DNA from: Actinomycetales bacterium | Lineage (GTDB): Bacteria; Actinomycetota; Actinomycetes; S36-B12 | Direction of reading: 5' to 3' | NCBI GenBank assembly: GCA_018970025.1 | Contig: JAGWXF010000001.1 | Location: 124,001 to 188,000 of the forward strand | DNA: 64,000 nucleotides | Shown: positions 19,608 through 27,519 of the stretch, in pieces | How positions within the stretch are numbered: the stretch's first letter is position 1 | Layout: each line of letters opens with the position of its first letter | Program-made: the position numbers and the translations under genes | The notes under the pieces: generated by a model | What the model was told of the DNA's origin: nothing | The model's database searches: none | Seen by the model: only the letters and a program-made list of their open reading frames with translations

Positions 19608-20084
19608 ATGCTCAACGATGGCGATTCGTCAGCATCGCTATCGTCATCGGTCGTGATCGTGTTCGACATCGATGGCGTGCTATCCGATGCGCGGCATCGC
19701 GAGCACCATCTCGCCGGACGGCCGAGGGACTGGGCGGCCTTCTTCGCGGCTGCGGATCAGGACACGGTCATCGAGGCGGGCCGAGTTGCCGTCCTGGAGG
19801 CAATGTCAGGCGCTGAGGTCGTCCTGGTCAGCGGGCGACCGGAGCGGCTGCGCAGCGTCACCGTGGACTGGCTTGCGCGCCATGGATTCCCGCCGCTTGC
19901 CCTGCACCTGCGCTCGGACTCGGATCGACGGCCGGCACCCGTGGTCAAGGCAGCGATCCTGGATCAGCTGGGGGGACCGGCCATCGTGACGGAGGTGCAC
20001 GACGATGACGCTGCAGTGGTCGAGGCGCTGCGCCAGGCCGGCTATGCGGTCGTCCACGTCACCCGTCCCGGAGAAGTGTCATAA
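19608..20084 (+). CDS. HAD-like/polynucleotide kinase 3'-phosphatase-type phosphatase domain protein
   Basis: VIVFDIDGVLSDARHREHHL, VLVSGRPERLR; start uncertain. Confidence 0.65.
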   Translation: MLNDGDSSASLSSSVVIVFDIDGVLSDARHREHHLAGRPRDWAAFFAAADQDTVIEAGRVAVLEAMSGAEVVLVSGRPERLRSVTVDWLARHGFPPLALHLRSDSDRRPAPVVKAAILDQLGGPAIVTEVHDDDAAVVEALRQAGYAVVHVTRPGEVS

Positions 20085-20131
20085 TGTGCATTATCGGCGA
20101 AATACGGAGATGCGCCGAGTGCCCGTTTCCG

Positions 20132-20701
20132 TTAGTCGCTGGCCTCAGGCAGCCCCTCGCTGACGCCCGGCAGGTCATCGATACTGCGCGCGTTCGTCCG
20201 TGCCCGGTACTCGCGAAGCCCAGCGGCGCCTCGCTTCTCGTGGCTCGCCGTGAGCGCCCGACGATCCTCGACGAATGCCATCGCCGGAACGCCGTAGCCG
20301 CAGGAGTCGCTGATGCGATCGACGTCCACGCAGATGACCGAGCGAGCTCCGACGTACCCGTGGAAGGCGCCGATCAGGTCCTCGTAGACGGGCGATCCCG
20401 GCTCATGCGCCACCCCGGTCCCATGCAGGCGGACGATGCGGGGCTTGCCCTCGAAGGCACACCACATGAGCACGATCCGGCCGTTCTGGCGCAGGTGCGC
20501 GATCGTCTCCACGCCGCTGCCGGTCAGGTCGAGATAGGCGATCCGGTGCTCATCGAGGACCCGAAACGTACCCGCAAGGCCCTTCGGCGAGCAGTTGACA
20601 TGGCCGCCGTCTCCGGAGGGCGCGGTGGCGACGAAGAACAGCCGCTGGGCCATCAGCCAGTCGGCGAGATCCTGGTCGATGGCCGGCAGCAGTGAACCCA
20701 T
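20132..20701 (-). CDS. Pyridoxamine 5'-phosphate oxidase family protein (flavin split-barrel)
   Basis: RLFFVATAPSGDGGHVNCSPKGLAGTFRVLDEHRIAYLDLTGSGVETIAHLRQNGRIVLMW. Confidence 0.85.
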   Translation of the reverse strand: MGSLLPAIDQDLADWLMAQRLFFVATAPSGDGGHVNCSPKGLAGTFRVLDEHRIAYLDLTGSGVETIAHLRQNGRIVLMWCAFEGKPRIVRLHGTGVAHEPGSPVYEDLIGAFHGYVGARSVICVDVDRISDSCGYGVPAMAFVEDRRALTASHEKRGAAGLREYRARTNARSIDDLPGVSEGLPEASD

Positions 20702-20735
20702 GTGCCGAGGGTCTCACCACCCGTAGGCTTGCGGG

Positions 20736-20888
20736 GTGATGTTCTCGATGTTCGTGCTGTGGATCATCGTGTTCGTCGGCATCGCGCGGCGATGGAGATA
20801 CACGGCCCTGATCGTGCTCGCGACCCTTGCCTGGACGATCGTGCTCCTCAACTGGCACATGACCGACCCGATCCCGCTCAACTTCTGA
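20736..20888 (+). CDS. Small 50-aa membrane protein upstream of dsbB (possibly DUF5993-like)
   Basis: MMFSMFVLWIIVFVGIARRWRYTALIVLATLAWTIVLLNWHMTDPIPLNF; two hydrophobic segments, tight linkage to dsbB; absent from the ORF track because of its length. Confidence 0.6.
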   Translation: MMFSMFVLWIIVFVGIARRWRYTALIVLATLAWTIVLLNWHMTDPIPLNF

Positions 20889-20906
20889 CCAGGTGGGAGC
20901 CCGCAC

Positions 20907-21605
20907 ATGCTGACAACGCTGCTGGACGGCATCAACGGTCGGTCGGTGGTCATCTCCCGCGCCATCAACATCGCGGCACTGCTGGGCCTGCTCGTCGTCC
21001 TATCCGGCTCGCTCTTCCTGCAGTTCGGCGTCGGGGAGCCGCCTTGCCCGCTGTGCCTGATCCAGCGCTCCGGGATGATCGGCCTGGCAGTCGGGCCGAT
21101 CATGAACCTCCTGTGGGGGCTCCGGCCGGCCCATTACGCCCTCAGCATCCTGGGGGCCATCGCCGGCGGAGCTGGGAGCGTCCGGCAGATCCTGTTGCAC
21201 ATTGCGGACCCAGGCGACCCTGGCTACGGGCCGGCCGTTCTCGGCTTCCACCTCTACACCTGGGCCTTCATCACCTTCCTCGTCGGCACGATCGGGTGTG
21301 CCCTGCTGCTCCTATGGACGACTCCATTCGAGGCCGGCGACGGCGGAGTCCTGCACCAGCGGGGCATCCAGCGATGGATCGCGCTGTCAGCGATCATCTG
21401 GGTCGGCATCGATGCGCTGCTCATCGGCCTGGCGGTGCTGCCCGAATGCGGTCTGGGCATGTGCCCGGACAATCCCGAATCGAGCTTCAGCCTCGGCGAC
21501 ATGGGAGGCATCACCTTCATCCTCGGCACCGGCGTGACGTCCTTCCTGCTGGGATTCCTGGCAAGCCGGCGGCTGGGCGACTCCGAGCAGCCGGACCTGA
21601 GATGA
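20907..21605 (+). CDS. dsbB: Disulfide bond formation protein B family (DsbB)
   Basis: GEPPCPLCLIQRSGM (CxxC), multiple TM, second Cys pair PECGLGMC. Confidence 0.87.
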   Translation: MLTTLLDGINGRSVVISRAINIAALLGLLVVLSGSLFLQFGVGEPPCPLCLIQRSGMIGLAVGPIMNLLWGLRPAHYALSILGAIAGGAGSVRQILLHIADPGDPGYGPAVLGFHLYTWAFITFLVGTIGCALLLLWTTPFEAGDGGVLHQRGIQRWIALSAIIWVGIDALLIGLAVLPECGLGMCPDNPESSFSLGDMGGITFILGTGVTSFLLGFLASRRLGDSEQPDLR

Positions 21606-21889
21606 GTACGGGCCGGTCCGACGAGTTCGGCCCCGACGAGTTCGGCCCCGACGACATCCGCCTCGATGCCTCCTTCATCGAGGCGGGGCCGCGAGAGGCA
21701 TCCGCCGAGGAGCGCATCGCCCAGGCAGCCCGCATTGCCCGGGGGAACGACCGCCTGCGGGCACAGGGTGAGATTGCCGACGGCACCGGGAAGCCGGGGT
21801 CACGCAGACGCTCGCGGGCCTATCCCTGGATCGTGCTGGGCGCCCTCATCGGCGGGGCGATCGTGGTGCTGGCCCTGATCGCTCGATAG
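21602..21889 (+). CDS. Hypothetical single-TM protein (C-tail anchored)
   Basis: ATGA overlap with dsbB; acidic N-term, hydrophobic C-term PWIVLGALIGGAIVVLALIAR. Confidence 0.6.
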   Translation: MSTGRSDEFGPDEFGPDDIRLDASFIEAGPREASAEERIAQAARIARGNDRLRAQGEIADGTGKPGSRRRSRAYPWIVLGALIGGAIVVLALIAR

Positions 21890-22004
21890 CCCGCTCCCCT
21901 GCGTGCCTGACCGGTCAGTCTTCGGCCAGACACGTCCTGCGTGACCGGATAGTGCGAGCCGGGGTCAGTCAAGGTTGCCGCCAGCCCATGGTGTCGTGCC
22001 CTAC

Positions 22005-22031
22005 GGGAAGCAATGCTGGCCTCCCAGCGTT
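22005..22031 (+). promoter_or_regulatory. Candidate SigR/SigH-type promoter of rbpA
   Basis: GGGAAG-N18-GTT, close to the GGGAAT-N18/19-GTT consensus, about 105 bp upstream of rbpA. Confidence 0.5.
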
Positions 22032-22135
22032 ATCGGCCATGCCGGCCATGGGTGCGGGAACCAAGACGGCCGACCGGGCGTCTCATTCGCGGACCATGCC
22101 GGGTCGATGACCCACGGACGAGGACGGAGCGTGAG

Positions 22136-22501
22136 ATGAGCGAGACCTCCATGCGCGGCAGCCGCCTAGGCAGCCTGAGCTACGAGACGGATGAGCACGT
22201 CGAGCCAGCCGAGCGGCAGATGATCCGCTATGTCTGCCCCAAGGGCCATAAGATCGTCCTGCCCTTCTCGGCTGAGGCCGAGGAGATTCCCCTGACCTGG
22301 GGGTGCAGGTGCGGCGAGGAGGCCGCCGTGGTCACGCGCTCAGCGAACCTGGCCGTTCCCAGCGAGCGGGCCGAGCGCCATGTGCGCACCCACTGGGACA
22401 TGCTGCTGGAGCGCCGCTCGATCACCGAGCTCGAGGCCCTGCTCCAGGAACGGCTTGCCCTGATGCGGGCAGATGACCTCACGGAGCGCAAGTCTGCCTA
22501 G
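22136..22501 (+). CDS. rbpA: RNA polymerase-binding protein RbpA
   Basis: GSRLGSLSYETDEHVEPAERQMIRYVCPKGHKIVLPFSAEAEEIPLTWGCRCGEEA...TRSANL..HWDMLLERRSI. Confidence 0.95.
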   Translation: MSETSMRGSRLGSLSYETDEHVEPAERQMIRYVCPKGHKIVLPFSAEAEEIPLTWGCRCGEEAAVVTRSANLAVPSERAERHVRTHWDMLLERRSITELEALLQERLALMRADDLTERKSA

Positions 22502-22535
22502 TCGCACCGCTGCCCTGGGCCGCCGCTGGCCGTGC

Positions 22536-23084
22536 TCACTCGGCAGGCGCTGCGGGCCCGTCAATCGCTCCTGCGGACCATGCACCCCCGCGCTGGTCCG
22601 CAGGAGCCTGGACTGGCCGTGAAACGTCGACAGCGGCCCGTCCGGTCTCAGCCTTGGGGTCCTTCACCGGCCCGGCGCTGCCTTGCATGACGTCACCGCG
22701 GATGACCGTGATACGCGCACCCCACCAGGATGACCGGCCAAGGGTTCGTTCATAGCGCTGGAGCAGGGAGCGCTGGGCTGCCGGAATGAGCACCACGAGC
22801 GCAACAAGATCGCTCCAGACCCCCGGGATCGCGAGCAGCAGGCCGCATGCGAAGCGAGCGCCATGGGCCATCGTCCGCCCTGCAGGCAGCCCGCTCGCGG
22901 CGGCACGGCGCGCATCATCCACGGCCGCCCGGCCTGCACTGGCCATCAGGGCCAGCCCGATGGGAACGCCCCCGAGGAAGGCGAGCAGGGCCCACTCCCA
23001 GCCGAGCCACTGGCCCAGCAGCCAGAGGGTCAACAGCTCCAGCGCTGGGTAGCCGAACAGCAGTGCCCGCCTGCGCAGGCTCAT
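22536..23084 (-). CDS. FxsA family membrane protein
   Basis: LELLTLWLLGQWLGWEWALLAFLGGVPIGLALM...GLLLAIPGVWSDLVALVVLIP. Confidence 0.82.
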   Translation of the reverse strand: MSLRRRALLFGYPALELLTLWLLGQWLGWEWALLAFLGGVPIGLALMASAGRAAVDDARRAAASGLPAGRTMAHGARFACGLLLAIPGVWSDLVALVVLIPAAQRSLLQRYERTLGRSSWWGARITVIRGDVMQGSAGPVKDPKAETGRAAVDVSRPVQAPADQRGGAWSAGAIDGPAAPAE

Positions 23085-23872
23085 TGCGCGCCCGCCTGCT
23101 GCCCTGCGATCGCCCGACGCCTGGCTCGCGAACGGCCCGACAGTCGGGCGACCCGCTCGTTGACCCCCCACACCGTGATCCGCCAGAGCGCCTCGGCGAC
23201 GATGCGCTGGCTCATCTTGCTCGTGCCCTTCGTCCGCTCGACGAACCAGATGGGCACCTCGACGACGGTCATGCCACGCTGCACCGCTCGCCAGGCCAGG
23301 TCGACCTGAAAGCAGTAGCCCTGCGACGCCACGTCATCCAGGCCCAGCCGGCGCAGGGTCGAGGCGCGGAAGGCCCGGTAGCCGCCGGTTGCGTCCCGCA
23401 GCGGGATGCCGAGCATGACCCGGGTGTAGAGATTGCCTCCGCGCGACAGGATCTCCCGGCTGCGCGGCCAGTTCTCAACTCCCCCGCCCGCGACCCAGCG
23501 CGAGCCCAGGACGAGGTCTGCGTCCTGCAGGGCCTCCAGGAGTGCCGGGAGCTGCTCTGGCTGATGGGAGCCGTCTGCGTCCATCTCCACGACGACGTCG
23601 AAGTCGCGCTCCAGGGCCCATGCGAATCCGGCGAGATACGCCGCGCCGAGGCCTTCCTTGCCGGCGCGGTGCATGACGTGCAGGTGCTCGTCTTCCGCGG
23701 CGATGTCATCGGCGATCTGGCCCGTGCCATCGGGCGAGTTGTCGTCGGCGACGAGCACGTCGGCCTGTGGGACCGCACGCCGAACCCGTTCCAGGATCAC
23801 CGGCAGCGACTCGCGCTCGTTGTAGGTGGGAATCACGACCAGGATGCGGCCGAGGTCGCGGGGCTCAGTCAC
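23081..23872 (-). CDS. Polyprenol monophosphomannose synthase (GT2)
   Basis: ILVVIPTYNERESLPVILERVRRAVPQADVLVADDNSPDGTGQIAD...VVEMDADGSHQPEQLPALL. Confidence 0.94.
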   Translation of the reverse strand: MTEPRDLGRILVVIPTYNERESLPVILERVRRAVPQADVLVADDNSPDGTGQIADDIAAEDEHLHVMHRAGKEGLGAAYLAGFAWALERDFDVVVEMDADGSHQPEQLPALLEALQDADLVLGSRWVAGGGVENWPRSREILSRGGNLYTRVMLGIPLRDATGGYRAFRASTLRRLGLDDVASQGYCFQVDLAWRAVQRGMTVVEVPIWFVERTKGTSKMSQRIVAEALWRITVWGVNERVARLSGRSRARRRAIAGQQAGAQ

Positions 23873-25467
23873 GATCCAACCTTATGCGCGACCGATGGCC
23901 CCGGGCGCCGCCGACGGCTGCGCCAGTCGCGGACGGTGACCCAAAGGATCGGTCCCAGACCGAGCAGCACGACGACCCATTCCAGCGATAGCCCAAGTGA
24001 GGTGCTCGGGCTGTGACCGCCGCGCAGGGAGACCAGCCCGTCGATTGAGCCGACGGCGCCCTCATCCAGCCGACCGGTGACGGTGCCGTCCGGACGGATG
24101 CTCGCGCTGATGCCGCTCGTTGCAGCCACCAGGACGCTGCGGCCGGTCTGGATCGCCCGCATGCGCTCGATCGCCAGCTGCTGGGCCGGCTGGGCGGTGC
24201 CCTGGTAGGTGGCATTGTTCGTCTGGACGGTGATCACCCGCGCCCCGCCGGCGACCACCGGGTCGATCACGTCGTCGTAGGCGACCTCGAAGCAGATGAC
24301 GTTGCCGACGGCGATACCGCCGATGTGCAGGTTGCCCGGTGTCGTGCCGGGGACGAAGTCGCGCGGGATGCGATCGAACCGGCCGATCAGCGGAGCGATC
24401 AGCCCGCGCAGCGGGATGTACTCGCCGAAGGGCACCGGGTGGGTCTTGACGTAGCGCTCCCCCGGGCCTGATCGTGGATCCCAGACCACGCCCAGGTTCC
24501 ACACTCCCTCGGGATTGCCCGGGACGTCGACCACTGCCCCGACCAGGATCGGGGCGTTGACCGACCGTGCGGCCCCGGTGATGGCCGCGGCTGCCGCGGT
24601 GTCGGTGAACGGGTCGATATCGGACGCATTCTCGGGCCACAGCACGAAGGCCGGCTGCGGCCGGGCGCCCGCATCGACCTCGGTCGCCAGGGCCATCGTC
24701 TGGGTGACGTGATTCGTCAGCACCGCCCTGCGGACATCCATGGCGCCCAGGCCCGTCTGCGGCGTGCCCCCCTGCACGGCTGCGATGACGGCACCGGGCG
24801 CTCCCCCGACGGAGTCGCCTGCGTCGGGCAGCCGGATCAGGCTGGACCCGCCGAGGACCAGGACGACGAGCGTCGCCCACAGGGCAGCTCTGCGCCAGGC
24901 GCCGCTCCGGATCGCCAGGGCCATCGCGACGAGCGATCCGCCCATCAGCACGACGGCCATGCTCACGCCAGGCTGGCCGACCAGCCATGCCAGCCGTCCC
25001 ACGACCGTGTCCGGCTGCCCGTATGCGAGCCGTCCCCACGGATACCCCCCGAAGGGGATGCGCCCGCGCAGCGCCTCCTGCAAGACCCACACGCCGGCGA
25101 CCCACCACGGCCATCCCGGAAGCCGGGTCACCAGGCAGATGCCGATACCCATGAGACCGAACCACAGGGCGCAGAATGCCGACAGGAGCAGCCACGCATC
25201 GGTGCCGACGACGGACAGCCATGGCATGAGCAGCGCGAAGAACGCCAGCCCGCCCAGGAATGCCAGGGCGAAGGCACGACGAGGACGGCTGCCGACGATC
25301 GACGCGACCAGGCCCGCGACAGCCACCGGGGCGAGCAGGCCCACGGCGATGGGCTCGAAGGCAGCCGACAGCAGCGCGCCCGAAGCGATGGCCAGCGGGT
25401 AGGCGATCAGCGGGCGGAGCACGGGCCCCGTGTGGCGGGGCTGGTCCTCAGACGACGACGAGCTCAT
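23869..25467 (-). CDS. lnt: Apolipoprotein N-acyltransferase
   Basis: Multiple TM plus nitrilase domain WPENASDIDP, KTHPVPFGEYIPLR, VICFEVAYDDV. Confidence 0.93.
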   Translation of the reverse strand: MSSSSSEDQPRHTGPVLRPLIAYPLAIASGALLSAAFEPIAVGLLAPVAVAGLVASIVGSRPRRAFALAFLGGLAFFALLMPWLSVVGTDAWLLLSAFCALWFGLMGIGICLVTRLPGWPWWVAGVWVLQEALRGRIPFGGYPWGRLAYGQPDTVVGRLAWLVGQPGVSMAVVLMGGSLVAMALAIRSGAWRRAALWATLVVLVLGGSSLIRLPDAGDSVGGAPGAVIAAVQGGTPQTGLGAMDVRRAVLTNHVTQTMALATEVDAGARPQPAFVLWPENASDIDPFTDTAAAAAITGAARSVNAPILVGAVVDVPGNPEGVWNLGVVWDPRSGPGERYVKTHPVPFGEYIPLRGLIAPLIGRFDRIPRDFVPGTTPGNLHIGGIAVGNVICFEVAYDDVIDPVVAGGARVITVQTNNATYQGTAQPAQQLAIERMRAIQTGRSVLVAATSGISASIRPDGTVTGRLDEGAVGSIDGLVSLRGGHSPSTSLGLSLEWVVVLLGLGPILWVTVRDWRSRRRRPGPSVAHKVGS

Positions 25468-26557
25468 GCGTGCTGTGGTTCATGGACTGCCAGCCGGCGT
25501 CGGTGCAGACCACGATGTCCTCGATACGCGCACCGAACAGGCCGCGCGCGTAGAACCCAGGCTCGATGCTGAACGCCATGCCCGGCTCCAGCGGCAGCTC
25601 GTTGCCGCTGACGATGTACGGCTCCTCGTGCGTCTCCAGGCCGATGCCGTGTCCGGTGCGATGGATGAACAGGTCGGCCAGGCCATGGGCATCGAGTAGG
25701 TCACGCGCAACCGCATCGACCTGCGAGCAGGTCAGCCCCGGCCGCACGGCCTCGACCGCCGCTCGCTGCGCCTGCAGCAGGATGCCGAACCACTGCAGGA
25801 ACTGCGACGGCGGCTCCCCCACGGCATACATCCGGGTGCTGTCGCTGCAGTAGCCGCTCGGCATCGTTCCGCCGATGTCGACCACGACTGCATCCCCGTG
25901 CTCGATGACCCGGTCGGAGATCTCATGGTGCGGACTGGCGCCATTGGGCCCGCTGGCGACGATGACGAAGTCGACGGTGCGGTGGCCCGCTGCGATGATC
26001 ATCTCCGCGATGTCGCGTCCGACCTCTCGCTCCGTCCGGCCGGCGCGCAGGACCTCGGGCACCGCTGCGTGCACCTGGTCGATGGCACGGCCAGCAGCCT
26101 GGAGCGCAGCGATCTCGGCGTCGTCCTTGCGCATACGCAAGGGATGGATGACCGGCCCGGCCAGCACCTGCTCGGCCCCCGGCATGGCGGCCCGCAGGCC
26201 GAGCACCTTCTGCGCCCACATGTGATCATCGACCGCCACCCTGCGGGCGCCAGCAGCGACCGATGCGACCAGTGCGCATGGATCCTCGGTCTCCCCCCAG
26301 GTGAGGATCTGCAGGCCCAGTGGCCCGGCCGGGCTCGCCTGGGCGGCAAGCTCCTCCAGTCCTGGGACGACGAGCACCGGGTCGCCATCAGCGGGGACGA
26401 CCAGGCAGGTGAGGCGCTCAAGCGGCACGGCGTCGTAGCCGATGAGGTAGCGAAGGTCCGGCCCGGGCGTGACCAGGACCGCGTCGATGCCTGATTGTCC
26501 AGCCGCTCGCTGCACGCCTGACAGCCGCGATCGAAAGTCGTACCCAGGTGCGTCCAC
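25448..26557 (-). CDS. M24 family metallopeptidase (Xaa-Pro dipeptidase type)
   Basis: VVVDIGGTMPSGYCSDSTRMYAVG, HRTGHGIGLETHEEPYI, GMAFSIEPGFY; start uncertain (GTG 26557 or 26575). Confidence 0.92.
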   Translation of the reverse strand: MDAPGYDFRSRLSGVQRAAGQSGIDAVLVTPGPDLRYLIGYDAVPLERLTCLVVPADGDPVLVVPGLEELAAQASPAGPLGLQILTWGETEDPCALVASVAAGARRVAVDDHMWAQKVLGLRAAMPGAEQVLAGPVIHPLRMRKDDAEIAALQAAGRAIDQVHAAVPEVLRAGRTEREVGRDIAEMIIAAGHRTVDFVIVASGPNGASPHHEISDRVIEHGDAVVVDIGGTMPSGYCSDSTRMYAVGEPPSQFLQWFGILLQAQRAAVEAVRPGLTCSQVDAVARDLLDAHGLADLFIHRTGHGIGLETHEEPYIVSGNELPLEPGMAFSIEPGFYARGLFGARIEDIVVCTDAGWQSMNHSTHELVVV

Positions 26558-26595
26558 ATGCCCACCGTAGGCCACGTGCGTGGGAGCATGACCCC

Positions 26596-27519
26596 ATGCT
26601 CCTGCTGCTGGACTCCGCCTCCCTGTACTACCGCTCCTTCTTCGCGCTGCCGGAGTCCATGCGTGCGCCCGATGGGCGGCCGCACAATGCCATTCGCGGC
26701 TTCCTGTCTACCATCAGCCGACTCGTCGACCGCTTCCAGCCGACGCACCTGGCCGCCTGCTGGGACGCCGACTGGCGGCCCCAGTGGCGCGTCGACCTCG
26801 TTCCTGCCTACAAGACCCATCGACTGGCAGAGCCGGGATCCGATGCCCCGGTCGAGCAGGAGCCACCGTCGCTCGGCGCACAGGTGGACGCCATCGCGGA
26901 GATCCTGGACGCCATGGGCATCGCCCGTCCGGCCGTGCCCGGCCATGAGGCCGATGACGTGATCGCGACCCTGGCGGCGCAGCGACCCGGACCGACGGTG
27001 GTCGTCACCGGTGACCGAGACCTCGTCCAGGTCGTCCGGCCGGAGGTCGGCGTGCTGCTTGCGGTCAGCGGCGGCATGGAGAAGTGGCCGCTGCTGGACC
27101 AGGCGGGCGTCCTGGAGCGCTTCGGCGTGCGAGCCGATCAGTACGTCGACTACGCCGTGATGCGCGGCGACCCCTCGGACGGGCTCGCCGGAGTGCCGGG
27201 AATCGGTGCCAAGACAGCCGCGTCCCTGCTGGCGGCGCATGGCGATCTGGACGCCCTGCTCGCAGCCGCTGGCCAGGAGCCCCAGCGGCCGCTCACCACT
27301 CGCCTTGCCGCTGCGTTGCTCGCCGATCGGCAGGCCCTGATGGCAGCGCGCCAGGTCGCGACAGCGGTCACTGACCTGCCGCTCGACGTGGACACCCGAC
27401 TGCCGATCGCACCTGCCGACCCGGCGCGCCTGGAGGCACTATCCGAGCAGTGGGGGGTGGCTCGCTTCGTCCCGAGCCTGCCTATGGTCCGGCCGTCGAC
27501 GCCACCACGCCGCGGGTGA
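26596..27519 (+). CDS. 5'-3' exonuclease (FEN/Pol I N-terminal type)
   Basis: LLLLDSASLYYRSFFALPESMRAPDGRPHNAIRGFLSTISRL, GHEADDVIATLA, GDPSDGLAGVPGIGAKTAASLL. Confidence 0.94.
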   Translation: MLLLLDSASLYYRSFFALPESMRAPDGRPHNAIRGFLSTISRLVDRFQPTHLAACWDADWRPQWRVDLVPAYKTHRLAEPGSDAPVEQEPPSLGAQVDAIAEILDAMGIARPAVPGHEADDVIATLAAQRPGPTVVVTGDRDLVQVVRPEVGVLLAVSGGMEKWPLLDQAGVLERFGVRADQYVDYAVMRGDPSDGLAGVPGIGAKTAASLLAAHGDLDALLAAAGQEPQRPLTTRLAAALLADRQALMAARQVATAVTDLPLDVDTRLPIAPADPARLEALSEQWGVARFVPSLPMVRPSTPPRRG

